Assembly: GCF_007997225.1 (NCBI RefSeq) | Contig: NZ_VORM01000025.1 | Span: forward strand, 1-64,000 | Origin: Subsaximicrobium wynnwilliamsii | GTDB taxonomy: Bacteria; Bacteroidota; Bacteroidia; Flavobacteriales; Flavobacteriaceae | Direction of reading: 5' to 3' | DNA length: 64,000 nt | Shown: positions 1 to 8,509 of the stretch, in pieces | Layout of the letters: every line of letters begins with the position of its first letter | How positions within the stretch are numbered: position 1 is the stretch's first letter | Translations under genes and position numbers: made by a program | The notes under the pieces: generated by a model | What the model saw: the letters and a program-made list of their open reading frames with translations, nothing else | Databases searched by the model: none | Told to the model about the DNA's origin: nothing

Positions 1-30
1 CTATATATATATATATATATATATATATAC
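1..30. repeat. TA dinucleotide microsatellite
   Basis: An almost pure run of TA dinucleotides fills the first 29 bases, downstream of the nqr operon. Such runs vary in length by slippage. The left end is cut by the window edge, so the full length is unknown. Confidence 0.85.
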
Positions 31-35
31 TACAA

Positions 36-55
36 AGACGCGATGAATCGCGTCT
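36..55 (-). terminator. Hairpin downstream of nqrF
   Basis: Perfect 9-bp arms AGACGCGAT and ATCGCGTCT around a two-base centre, 25 bases past the nqrF stop. It is the only strong hairpin after the nqr operon and probably ends or protects its transcript. No clean U-tract follows on the minus strand, so it may instead be a REP-like palindrome. Confidence 0.45.
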
Positions 56-80
56 CTACAAAATTTATTTATAATTATTT

Positions 81-1388
81 TTATCCACCGAAATCATCGA
101 AACGAATGTGCTCATCTGGGATACCAAAATCCTCACCCATTTTTTGAACGGCTTGGTTCATCAATGGTGGTCCACAGAAATACAATTCTATATCTTCTGG
201 TGCATCGTGATGATTCAGATAGTTATCAATCACACAATTGTGAATGAATCCTACAAAACCATCTCCTGGTGCGTCAATATTTTCTTTTACTTTCCAATTA
301 TCTTCTTCCGCAGGTTCAGACAAGGCCAGGTAAAACTTGAAGTTCGGGAAATCGCGTTCCAATTCTCTAAAGTGCTCTAAGTAGAACAACTCTCGTTTTG
401 AACGACCGCCGTACCAGTACGTGACTTTACGACCAGTTTGAAGGGTTTTGAATAAATGATATAAATGTGAACGCATTGGCGCCATACCAGCTCCTCCGCC
501 AACATATAGCATTTCGCTTTCAGACTCATTAATAAAGAACTCACCGTAAGGGCCAGAAATAACCACCTTATCGCCTGGCTTTTGCGCAAAAATAAAAGAA
601 GAGGCAATACCAGGGTTAACGCTCATCCAACCGTTTTTGTTGCGATCAAAGGGAGGCGTTGCGATACGAACATTCAACATGATCTCTCTACCTTCCGCTG
701 GATAGGATGCCATGGAATATGCACGTTCTACCGTTTCAGTATTCTTCATGACCAAAGGCCATAAGGCAAATTTATCCCATTCCGCTTTAAACTTATCAGG
801 TGTTTCGTGCTCTTCAGGGTGCGCGGTGATGTCCATATCCTCAAATTTTATTTCACATTTTGGAATCTCAATTTGAATGTACCCACCAGCTTTATAATTC
901 ATATCTTCAGGAATCTCAATCACAAATTCCTTTATGAACGAAGCCACGTTATAATTCCGTACAACCGTTGCATCCCATTTTTTGATGCCGAAGACTTCTT
1001 CAGGAATGGTAATCTCCATATCCTGTTTCACTTTTACCTGACAAGATAAACGTGCGCCATCTTTCAATTCTTTTCTGCTGAAATGAGGCGTTTCCGTAGG
1101 CAATGCTTCACCACCACCGGAAAGTACGTGACACTCACATTGTATGCAAGTTCCACCACCACCACATGCAGATGGTAAAAATATTTTATTTCCGCTTAAA
1201 GTAGAAAGCAATGTTCCTCCTGAGGAAACCTCTATTTCCTTTTCACCATTAATCTTGATGGTCACGGGACCAGATGGCGATAACTTTTGTTTTACAAATA
1301 GCAACAAACTTACCAACAACAACGTAATCAATAAAAACGCTGCTACTGTTGCTACTACAGTTCCTAATGTTCCTGCTGCTAAAATCAT
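81..1388 (-). CDS. nqrF: Na(+)-translocating NADH:quinone reductase subunit F
   Basis: NADH-oxidising subunit of the sodium-pumping NADH:quinone reductase in the inner membrane; it passes electrons from NADH through FAD to a 2Fe-2S centre. Of 435 residues, 8-32 form one membrane anchor. A ferredoxin domain follows with cluster ligands C75, C81, C84 and C116. Then comes a ferredoxin-reductase module with the FAD motif RAYS (222-225) and the NADH-binding motif GGGAGMAP (297-304). The length fits the family. It is the last gene of nqrABCDEF and starts 2 bases after the nqrE stop, so the two are probably translationally coupled. Identification is secure. Confidence 0.97.
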   Translation of the reverse strand: MILAAGTLGTVVATVAAFLLITLLLVSLLLFVKQKLSPSGPVTIKINGEKEIEVSSGGTLLSTLSGNKIFLPSACGGGGTCIQCECHVLSGGGEALPTETPHFSRKELKDGARLSCQVKVKQDMEITIPEEVFGIKKWDATVVRNYNVASFIKEFVIEIPEDMNYKAGGYIQIEIPKCEIKFEDMDITAHPEEHETPDKFKAEWDKFALWPLVMKNTETVERAYSMASYPAEGREIMLNVRIATPPFDRNKNGWMSVNPGIASSFIFAQKPGDKVVISGPYGEFFINESESEMLYVGGGAGMAPMRSHLYHLFKTLQTGRKVTYWYGGRSKRELFYLEHFRELERDFPNFKFYLALSEPAEEDNWKVKENIDAPGDGFVGFIHNCVIDNYLNHHDAPEDIELYFCGPPLMNQAVQKMGEDFGIPDEHIRFDDFGG

Positions 1389-1390
1389 AA

Positions 1391-2122
1391 TTATTCGTTT
1401 GTTTTGGTGTTATTGGCCAATTCCACTTGTTCTTTAGTAGGTGTATTTTCAACCTTAACTTCTACTGTTTGTGCTTCTGCTTTTGCCGCAGCCTTTTCAT
1501 CGCCTCCTGTTAACATACCGCCAAAGCTCAAAAATCCTATTCCCATTAAACCTGTTATGATGAAGGTAATACCTAAACCTCTCAATGGTGCTGGCACATT
1601 ACTATATCTAATTTTCTCACGTATCGCTGCTATTGCCAAAATGGCCAAAAACCAACCAATACCAGATGAAATACCATAGTTAATTGCTAAGCCCAAAGTT
1701 GGGATCTCGCGAGATTGCATAAACAATGAGCCTCCCAAAATTGCGCAGTTTACTGCAATAAGCGGCAAAAAGATCCCTAAGGAGTTATAAAGCGATGGAG
1801 AGAACTTTTCTACTACAATCTCCACCAACTGCACCATGGTCGCAATAGTTGCTATAAACATAATAAAGGAGAGGAAACTCAAGTCGAAATCGGCATATTC
1901 ATCTCCCATCCAAGTTAAGGCTCCAGGCTGAAGAATATATTGATCCAACAACCAGTTTAAAGGCACGGTTATAGCCAAAACGAATATGACCGCAGCACCT
2001 AAACCGATAGCTGTTGATACCTTTTTGGAAACTGCTAAATAAGAGCACATCCCCAAAAAGACTGCAAATACCATGTTATCTATAAAAATAGACTTGAAAA
2101 ATAACTCGATGTGTTCTAACAT
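1391..2122 (-). CDS. nqrE: Na(+)-translocating NADH:quinone reductase subunit E
   Basis: Integral membrane subunit of Na+-NQR; with NqrD it forms an inverted-topology pair that holds an intramembrane iron centre. The protein is almost entirely hydrophobic, with about six membrane segments, over residues 1-205. The last 35 or so residues form an Ala/Glu/Lys/Thr-rich hydrophilic tail, which makes it 243 residues where most NqrE proteins have about 200. The hydrophobic core aligns with NqrD by character. It lies between nqrD (67-base gap) and nqrF (2-base gap). The tail is real coding sequence: the frame stays open and runs directly up to the nqrF start. Confidence 0.96.
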   Translation of the reverse strand: MLEHIELFFKSIFIDNMVFAVFLGMCSYLAVSKKVSTAIGLGAAVIFVLAITVPLNWLLDQYILQPGALTWMGDEYADFDLSFLSFIMFIATIATMVQLVEIVVEKFSPSLYNSLGIFLPLIAVNCAILGGSLFMQSREIPTLGLAINYGISSGIGWFLAILAIAAIREKIRYSNVPAPLRGLGITFIITGLMGIGFLSFGGMLTGGDEKAAAKAEAQTVEVKVENTPTKEQVELANNTKTNE

Positions 2123-2189
2123 TATCTTATATATTAAAAGTGATGCATCTTTGGATAGTCAATGCCTTTATATTTTCTTCTTGAATGAT

Positions 2190-2834
2190 TTAATCTTCAA
2201 TTAAATTCTTGTTTCTACTACGTTGTATCCAAATAAGAAGACCAACGATGATCAAGGCCATTGGAGGCATGAGCATAAACCCATTATTCTCATAACCTGT
2301 TGAGTACACACCCGTTTTCTCAATAGCATCACCTAAAACAGGGATGCCAAATAAGGTTCCAGAGCCTAATAATTCTCTAAAGAATCCTACGATTACAAGT
2401 ATTACAGCATAGCCAAGTGCGTTTCCAATACCATCCAAGAAAGAGCGCCATGGCCCATTTCCCAATGCAAAAGCTTCAAAACGTCCCATAATGATACAGT
2501 TGGTGATGATCAAGCCCACAAACACAGAGAGTGTTTTACTCAGCTCATAAGCATAGGCCTTTAGCACTTGATCCACAATGATTACCAAAGACGCCACCAC
2601 GATTAATTGTACGATGATCCTTATTTTTGAAGGAATGATATTTCGCATCAACGAAATGACCACATTCCCTACTCCTAAAACAAACAAAACAGCAATCCCC
2701 ATAACCAAGGAGGCTTTCAACTCGGCTGTAATGGCAAGTGCAGAACAAATCCCAAGTACTTGAATGGTAATCGGGTTGTTATCTGCTAACGGATCTGTGA
2801 TTAGCTTCGTATCCTTTTTTGATAGTAGTCCCAT
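2190..2834 (-). CDS. nqrD: Na(+)-translocating NADH:quinone reductase subunit D
   Basis: Integral membrane subunit of Na+-NQR and partner of NqrE. Its 214 residues hold about six hydrophobic segments. A short polar N-terminus contains the NNPITIQVLGICSALA region typical of NqrD and its RnfE homologues. It starts 10 bases after the nqrC stop. Placement in the order C-D-E and its length separate it from RnfE; no rnf genes are nearby. The ATG at 2832-2834 is the only reasonable start. Confidence 0.96.
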   Translation of the reverse strand: MGLLSKKDTKLITDPLADNNPITIQVLGICSALAITAELKASLVMGIAVLFVLGVGNVVISLMRNIIPSKIRIIVQLIVVASLVIIVDQVLKAYAYELSKTLSVFVGLIITNCIIMGRFEAFALGNGPWRSFLDGIGNALGYAVILVIVGFFRELLGSGTLFGIPVLGDAIEKTGVYSTGYENNGFMLMPPMALIIVGLLIWIQRSRNKNLIED

Positions 2835-2844
2835 ATTAGTTTGA

Positions 2845-3633
2845 TTATTTATTTAAGTTCTGAAAAAAAGGCACGTATAGGCCCAAATCGGCTTTGATCA
2901 TTGCAGAAACGCCATCACCAGTAATGGTGGCACCTGCTAGAGCATCTACTTTGTAATCTTCTTTGCGTTCATTTTTTGGATCATTATTTCCCTTTGCTAC
3001 TGCAATGCCTTTAAAAACTCCTTGAGAAGTTAATAGGTGCTCACCGTAAAAATCATCCATAAAGTACCGTTGTTTGATATTGGCTCCCAAACCTGGTGTC
3101 TCACCTGCGTGATCAAAGAATGTCCCTCTCACGATCATGTCCTTGTCCACTGCGATAAAGCCCCAAATAGCATCCCATAAGCCCTTGCCATAAATAGGGG
3201 CAACATAAAGCGTTTCACCATCATGCTCACTTACAAATAGAGGCAACTTTCTTGGGTTTCCTTGTTTGGCTTGCGCTTGTTGTTTTTTGACATCGATAAG
3301 GTAAGGTTCTTGACCATTATTAGCTGCCATGTACTCTTCTCTGGTTTGCTCTTTTATGAGTTTACCATCCTGAACCTCTAATACCAGCTGTTCTTTTACT
3401 ATGGAGGCAAAAAGGCCTGCTACAGTATCTGTAGATACAAAAGCAATTGTATTTTCCTCATTTTCATTGAAGCCCATAGCGTAGAGGATGTTTTGTTGTT
3501 TCTCTATACGCTCATTTTCGGTGATTGCAGGCTTAAGCGAAGAGGCTGTATAAGCCAACAATGATCCCACCACAAATACCATCGCAATGGCAAATAAGAT
3601 GGTGTAAACATTTTTATCTGTTCTTTTTTCCAT
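2845..3633 (-). CDS. nqrC: Na(+)-translocating NADH:quinone reductase subunit C
   Basis: Periplasm-facing subunit of Na+-NQR that carries a covalently bound FMN. Residues 10-32 form an N-terminal membrane helix and the rest is a soluble FMN-binding domain. The flavin-attachment motif reads DALAGATIT (230-238), in which T236 should carry the FMN; the residue two before the conserved Ala-Thr is Ala rather than the common Ser. The motif GETPGLG (177-183) is typical of the FMN-binding fold. An ApbE-type flavin transferase would be needed, and none is in this window. Fourth gene from the 3' end of nqrABCDEF. Confidence 0.96.
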   Translation of the reverse strand: MEKRTDKNVYTILFAIAMVFVVGSLLAYTASSLKPAITENERIEKQQNILYAMGFNENEENTIAFVSTDTVAGLFASIVKEQLVLEVQDGKLIKEQTREEYMAANNGQEPYLIDVKKQQAQAKQGNPRKLPLFVSEHDGETLYVAPIYGKGLWDAIWGFIAVDKDMIVRGTFFDHAGETPGLGANIKQRYFMDDFYGEHLLTSQGVFKGIAVAKGNNDPKNERKEDYKVDALAGATITGDGVSAMIKADLGLYVPFFQNLNK

Positions 3634-3705
3634 AATTATGAAATTATATATTTTAAATTTTAAAGTCTTTTAATGCTGAAAGTTTCAGCATCATCAAACC
3701 AAATT

Positions 3706-4929
3706 TTAAGCAGTTGCTAGTTTTAAACGCTTTCTTCTCTTTTTAACATTGCTCTGGATGACATAATGGTCGATGGTTGGAGCAAACACATTCATCAACA
3801 ATATCGCTAAGAATACGCCTTCTGGATAGGCAGGGTTAAAGACCCTAATCATGATGGACAAAAAACCTATCAAAAATCCATAGATGTATTTTCCTTTATT
3901 GGTTTGTGAGGCAGTGACGGGATCTGTGGCCATGTAGACGGCACCAAATAAAATACTACCAATAATCAGGTGCTGCCAAAACGGCACACTCATCAAGCCG
4001 TAGAACTTACTGGTATCTCCAATCCATCCGGCGTCAACAACACCATTAAATATGAGTCCCATTACCAAGGCACCAACTAGTGTGCTCAAAATAATTCTCC
4101 AGCTCCCCACTTTTGTGAAAATCAAAAATAAGGCACCAAAAATAATGAGCAGTTTCGAGGTTTCCCCAACGGAGCCAGGTATCAACCCAAAGAACATATC
4201 GGCATAACTATAAGCCACATCTTGGCTTTGTGCATAGCTACCCAAAACGGTCTCTCCAGACATGGCATCTAGATTCTGACCAGCAGCAATCGCTTGATCT
4301 CTCTCTACCGCACCATGCACCCAAACTTTATCGCCAGACATCCAAGTTGGATAGGCGAAGAATAAAAAGGCACGAATGGTCAAAGCCGGGTTGAGGATGT
4401 TCATCCCAGTGCCTCCAAAAACTTCTTTACCAATCACTACTCCAAAAACCACAGCAACTGCCAACATCCATAATGGGATATCAACAGGTACGATCAATGG
4501 CACCAACATCCCTGTTACCAAATAGCCTTCTTCAACTTCATGGCCTTTGATAATGGCAAAAACAAATTCTACCGCAAGACCAACGCCATAAGAGACTACC
4601 ACCAAGGGCAGTACTTGCCATAGGCCAACCACTAAGTTGTCTAATGTCCAGAAACTGGATGCGAAGAACCCATGGGAAGCTTCAATTTCGCCCAATGCCA
4701 AATAATGCTGATACCCAGCATTGAACATGCCATAAATCAAACAAGGCACTAGAGCTAGGATTACCGTATTCATCGTACGCTTTAGATCATCTGCAGCTTT
4801 GATATGAGTCCCATTATGGGTGGTTTCATTCGGTAAGTATAAAAAAGTGTGCAATGCGTTAAAGGCAGGTGCCATCTTCTTTCCTTTATACTTTTCCTTT
4901 AATGTGTGTAAGTTATTTTTTAAACCCAT
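3706..4929 (-). CDS. nqrB: Na(+)-translocating NADH:quinone reductase subunit B
   Basis: Large membrane subunit of Na+-NQR; it carries a covalent FMN and riboflavin and forms much of the sodium path. Of 407 residues, an amphipathic N-terminus (1-50) precedes about ten hydrophobic segments. The conserved stretch NILNPALTIRAFLFFAYP occurs near 177-194. The flavinylation site reads DAMSGETVLG (221-230), with T227 the expected FMN-bearing residue; Glu replaces the usual Ala just before it. A C-terminal basic segment closes the protein. It lies 72 bases upstream of nqrC and 84 downstream of nqrA. Confidence 0.96.
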   Translation of the reverse strand: MGLKNNLHTLKEKYKGKKMAPAFNALHTFLYLPNETTHNGTHIKAADDLKRTMNTVILALVPCLIYGMFNAGYQHYLALGEIEASHGFFASSFWTLDNLVVGLWQVLPLVVVSYGVGLAVEFVFAIIKGHEVEEGYLVTGMLVPLIVPVDIPLWMLAVAVVFGVVIGKEVFGGTGMNILNPALTIRAFLFFAYPTWMSGDKVWVHGAVERDQAIAAGQNLDAMSGETVLGSYAQSQDVAYSYADMFFGLIPGSVGETSKLLIIFGALFLIFTKVGSWRIILSTLVGALVMGLIFNGVVDAGWIGDTSKFYGLMSVPFWQHLIIGSILFGAVYMATDPVTASQTNKGKYIYGFLIGFLSIMIRVFNPAYPEGVFLAILLMNVFAPTIDHYVIQSNVKKRRKRLKLATA

Positions 4930-5013
4930 TGTAATTTTATTTCAATTTAGAGGCGGGCTACGCTTCCGTTGTGTTGAGTTATTTGATGTATTTTAACAGA
5001 CGAAGGCTTTGGT

Positions 5014-6363
5014 TTATCCGATTTCCTTCAGCATAAGATCCAAACCGTTTCTAATGATTTGTTGATGGGGTTGTTTTGAAACGCAAACAAATTCCGTTAA
5101 GGCAAAATCCTCTGGTGCCACTTCATACATTCCCAAGGCTTCCATTTCATCTAAATCCTCATACATGCAAGCCTTAAGGATTTGCATCGGGAAAATATCC
5201 AATGGAAAAACATCTTCGTAAATTCCTGTGATCACAAATGCGCGGTGCTCGCCGTTTGTATTGGTATTTAGATCGTATTTTTTGTTGGGCTGCATCCAAG
5301 AAAATGTTAAGGCTCTTGAAGTAGAAACCTTATCAAATACTGGTTTGTTCCATCCAAAAAACTCATAATCATCACCTTCAGGGATCACACTTATCAAATT
5401 GCTATAATATCCCAGGTTACCATCTGGCTTCACTTGTTTCCCGGTTAATACATTACCGGAAATAATACGATCATTCCCATTTTTATCTACACCATTATCA
5501 TAGACCATGGTGGACACTTCGCTACCAATGAGCGTTTTGAAATATCTTGGTTTTTGTACTGAAGATCCAACCAAAGCGACCATACGCTCAGCATTGAACT
5601 TACCGGTCAACAATAATTCGCCCATAATTACCAAATCGGCAGGATTAATGGTCCAAACCGTTTCGCCCTTATTTACCGGGTTGATTTTATTGATGTGGGT
5701 GCCTACATTTCCCGCAGGATGGGGACCTGAAACTTTGTGAACAGTCACTCCTTCTAGACCAGCTAAAGGAGACGTATTGGATTTGACTCCCACGTGAATC
5801 TTTCCTGGAGTCAATTTTGCCAAAGCAGAAACCGCAGCTTGCAATTCGGCTTCTTTGCCACTGAGCGTATAGTCCAGATCGGCTGCCAAGGGTGCGGTGT
5901 CATAACCTGAGATAAAAATCGCCTTAGGCTCACTATCAGGATCGGCAATCACGTCATAAGGCCGCTGTTTGATAAAAGGCCAACATCCCGATGATAAGAG
6001 ATGTGACTTAGTGGTTTCAGCATTTGCGTTGCTATCAAATACCCCAAAATCTTTATGTGATTGTTCCTTATCGGCTAAGATCTTAATGGCGTCGATACGA
6101 CGTTTAGGACCTCTTAAAACTTCTACTACCTTACCAGAGACTGGTGAGACAAATTTGACAGCGTCATAACTCTTGTCGTGAAAGACGACATCTCCAGCCA
6201 TAACCATGTCACCTTCTTTAGCGACCAATTTAGGGGTAACGCTGTGAAAATCCTCAGGTCTAAGAGTACAAAAGTTACTGAAAGTAGCTTGTTCTACTAC
6301 TTTCTCAGCTTCGCCTTGCAATTTTATATCAAGACCCTTTTTAATCTTAATGTCGTTTGACAT
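5014..6363 (-). CDS. nqrA: Na(+)-translocating NADH:quinone reductase subunit A
   Basis: Cytoplasmic subunit of Na+-NQR, with roles in quinone interaction and complex assembly. The 449-residue length is right for the family, and there are no membrane helices. The N-terminal third contains a biotin/lipoyl-like fold, read from the stretch around residues 45-90 with VSPVSGKVVEVLRGPKRR. The SGPHPAGNVGTHI segment (about 212-224) is typical of NqrA. It is the first gene of the operon, transcribed away from the T9SS plug-like gene; the 167-base divergent gap holds its promoter. Confidence 0.97.
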   Translation of the reverse strand: MSNDIKIKKGLDIKLQGEAEKVVEQATFSNFCTLRPEDFHSVTPKLVAKEGDMVMAGDVVFHDKSYDAVKFVSPVSGKVVEVLRGPKRRIDAIKILADKEQSHKDFGVFDSNANAETTKSHLLSSGCWPFIKQRPYDVIADPDSEPKAIFISGYDTAPLAADLDYTLSGKEAELQAAVSALAKLTPGKIHVGVKSNTSPLAGLEGVTVHKVSGPHPAGNVGTHINKINPVNKGETVWTINPADLVIMGELLLTGKFNAERMVALVGSSVQKPRYFKTLIGSEVSTMVYDNGVDKNGNDRIISGNVLTGKQVKPDGNLGYYSNLISVIPEGDDYEFFGWNKPVFDKVSTSRALTFSWMQPNKKYDLNTNTNGEHRAFVITGIYEDVFPLDIFPMQILKACMYEDLDEMEALGMYEVAPEDFALTEFVCVSKQPHQQIIRNGLDLMLKEIG

Positions 6364-6400
6364 ACGTTCTATATTGAAATTAATTGTCTAAAAATCCGTG

Positions 6401-6408
6401 CAAATTTA
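6401..6408 (-). promoter_or_regulatory. Probable -7 element for the nqr operon
   Basis: On the minus strand this reads TAAATTTG, an exact match to the Bacteroidota -7 consensus TAnnTTTG, and it ends 37 bases before the nqrA ATG. A clear -33 TTG at normal spacing was not found, so the call rests on the -7 box and its position. Confidence 0.5.
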
Positions 6409-6530
6409 CGAATTAATTGAGTAATAAAATAGTTAGCCAATCTAAGTTTCTTATTTTTAAACATTCTAAATAAGTCTCAAAACTTAAGGTATGGATTTTG
6501 TTTATATTTACAAAATAAATTCTCTATTCG

Positions 6531-7781
6531 ATGAAACTAACTTTCAAAATTCTCAGTTTAATTCTAATTTTCCCTTTGTTTCTTGCAGCACAGGTATTTG
6601 AAGTTAATCCGCCAGACTTTATCAAAACAATTTCGTTTAGAGGCAATACCCAGGTAAGCAAGTTACCCATTCTCAATTTGGGCGACCCTTTATTCTTGGA
6701 GTTTGATGCATTGAATGGCGAGGAAGCCGACTTCTATTACATCATAGAACATTACAACTTTGACTGGACACCTTCACAACTCGTCAAAATGGAATACTTG
6801 AGTGGCTTCGATAACCAGCGCATTAGGGATTATGAGAATTCCTTTAATACCTTTCAAATTTTCTCACATTATACATTACGTATTCCAAACCAGCAAACCC
6901 GTGGCCTTCTTAAAAGTGGCAATTACTTGATATCCATATATAATGACGATCAAGAATTGATGTTCAGTAGAAAGTTTATGGTGGTTGAAGAACTCGTTGC
7001 CGTTGGCGTGGATATTAAACGGTCAAGGGATGTGAAATTTATAGACGAAAAACAAAGTGTCGATATCATAATCAACACAAACAGTATCAACCTCAACAAT
7101 CCGCAGAATACCATAAAAACGCTACTGGTTCAAAATAATAACCTCAACACTGCCATTGACTACCTCAAGCCGCAATTTATTTTGGGCAATGAGTTGGTGT
7201 ATCGTTACGTTGAGAAATCGACTTTTTGGGGTGGTAATGAGTATTTTTTCTTTGAGAATAAAGATGTGAGAGCCTCCAATGTGAGCGTACAGTTTACCGA
7301 TTTACGCGATCTATACCACAGTTTCCTGTTCGTCAATGGCGCCAGAGCCGATAGACCGTATACTTACAATCCAGATATCAATGGCAATTTCTTGATCAAT
7401 GCGTTAGATGTAGATGACCTTAGGCTTGAGGCCGATTACACGGTTGTGCATTTTGGCCTGCAATATCCAAAGTTTACCGACGGAAGCAATATTTACGTTT
7501 ACGGCAATTTCAATAACTTCGGACTTGAACCCATGAACAAAATGATTTTTAATGCTGCGGAAGGTATTTACGAATCCCAATTCAAATTAAAGCAAGGGTT
7601 TTATAACTATAAATATGTGGTTGTCGATAAAAGTGGTGAATTGAATGAAGGTCACATTAGCGGAAACTTCTGGCAGACCGAAAACAATTATAAAGTATTG
7701 GTTTATTATCGTGATTTGGGCGCGCGCTATGATCGTTTGATTGGTTTTGGGGAAGCCAATTCCATCAATATTTCGAATTAA
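6531..7781 (+). CDS. DUF5103 / type IX secretion system plug-domain protein
   Basis: Secreted or periplasmic protein of 416 residues with a clear signal peptide (1-20, ending LAAQ). The body is beta-rich. Residues about 295-370 look like an E-set or CBM48-type beta-sandwich (YVYGNFNNFG, GFYNYKYVV). The whole matches the Bacteroidota family DUF5103, whose N-terminal part is called the T9SS plug domain. Its role is inferred to be at the cell envelope near the T9SS translocon; no catalytic motif is visible. It is divergent from nqrA, monocistronic by position, and followed by a convergent dioxygenase gene. The T9SS cargo genes elsewhere in the window fit its presence. Confidence 0.82.
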   Translation: MKLTFKILSLILIFPLFLAAQVFEVNPPDFIKTISFRGNTQVSKLPILNLGDPLFLEFDALNGEEADFYYIIEHYNFDWTPSQLVKMEYLSGFDNQRIRDYENSFNTFQIFSHYTLRIPNQQTRGLLKSGNYLISIYNDDQELMFSRKFMVVEELVAVGVDIKRSRDVKFIDEKQSVDIIINTNSINLNNPQNTIKTLLVQNNNLNTAIDYLKPQFILGNELVYRYVEKSTFWGGNEYFFFENKDVRASNVSVQFTDLRDLYHSFLFVNGARADRPYTYNPDINGNFLINALDVDDLRLEADYTVVHFGLQYPKFTDGSNIYVYGNFNNFGLEPMNKMIFNAAEGIYESQFKLKQGFYNYKYVVVDKSGELNEGHISGNFWQTENNYKVLVYYRDLGARYDRLIGFGEANSINISN

Positions 7782-7874
7782 TATTGTGCCGCTGTCTTCA
7801 ATCGAAATTTCAATCTGGAACCGACTTCAAATGTGCTTTAACCACTGCTAGAACGCCGTGAAATCCTTTAAGAT

Positions 7875-8414
7875 TTAAGCCGTCCCCGTCCCATCGAGTA
7901 CATCTTGTTCACTGTCATAACGCAACTCCTTTTTCACAAATTCGCCATTAGCCTCATTGTAACTTCTGCATTGCTCAATGGGTTTCGCGTAAAGATGCAA
8001 GCTCATGCTGCGACCCTCAAAATTATTCTTGAGACGATGCAACGCAATTTCATCATTGATGAAGGTGGTTTCGCTTGCTGTTACGATTTGTGAACGCAGC
8101 AGATTCAAATCCCCTTCGGCATTAAAATCAAAAAACTCCTCCTCGATCTCGCCTTTTAAGATACGCACCCAACAGTCCTCCCCATCGTGATTGTGCACCG
8201 ATGTTTCCTGTCCTTCACACCAACACAATAAAATCAACTCAAAATCGCTGTCGTGGTAAAGGCAATTGCGGGTGTAGCTCTTATCACTCCAACTTGTAAA
8301 GTCCTTAAAATTAACCTCACTAAAGTCAAAAGTATTGAAGATGCCATTATAATCGGCAATCCCCGCTTGTTTCAAAGCATCTATAAAAGCTTGAATCTGT
8401 CTTGGTGTTTTCAA
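7875..8414 (-). CDS. cdo: Cysteine dioxygenase
   Basis: Mononuclear non-haem iron enzyme of the cupin fold that oxidises L-cysteine with O2 to cysteine sulfinate, in the cytoplasm. Of 179 residues, the motif VHNHDGEDCW gives iron ligands H74 and H76, and H126 (in ALHRLKN) is the third. C81 sits five residues after H76, and Y142 lies in SLHLYAKP. These match the Cys-Tyr crosslink pair of mammalian cysteine dioxygenase. The gene is divergent from a PLP-dependent decarboxylase, 95 bases away, which suggests the two form a cysteine-to-hypotaurine route. 3-mercaptopropionate dioxygenase is the main alternative, but the Cys-Tyr pair favours cysteine. Confidence 0.88.
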   Translation of the reverse strand: MKTPRQIQAFIDALKQAGIADYNGIFNTFDFSEVNFKDFTSWSDKSYTRNCLYHDSDFELILLCWCEGQETSVHNHDGEDCWVRILKGEIEEEFFDFNAEGDLNLLRSQIVTASETTFINDEIALHRLKNNFEGRSMSLHLYAKPIEQCRSYNEANGEFVKKELRYDSEQDVLDGTGTA

Positions 8415-8469
8415 TATATCTTAATTTTTAGTATCTTGTTAATTCCTGAATTTTCCAACAAAATAGGGA

Positions 8470-8477
8470 TAAATTTG
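8470..8477 (+). promoter_or_regulatory. Probable -7 element for the PLP decarboxylase
   Basis: TAAATTTG, an exact TAnnTTTG match, lies 32 bases before the decarboxylase ATG in the 95-base gap between it and the divergent dioxygenase gene. No well-spaced TTG was found upstream. Confidence 0.4.
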
Positions 8478-8509
8478 CAGTAGCCAAAACACAGAATGAA
8501 CATTAGCAT

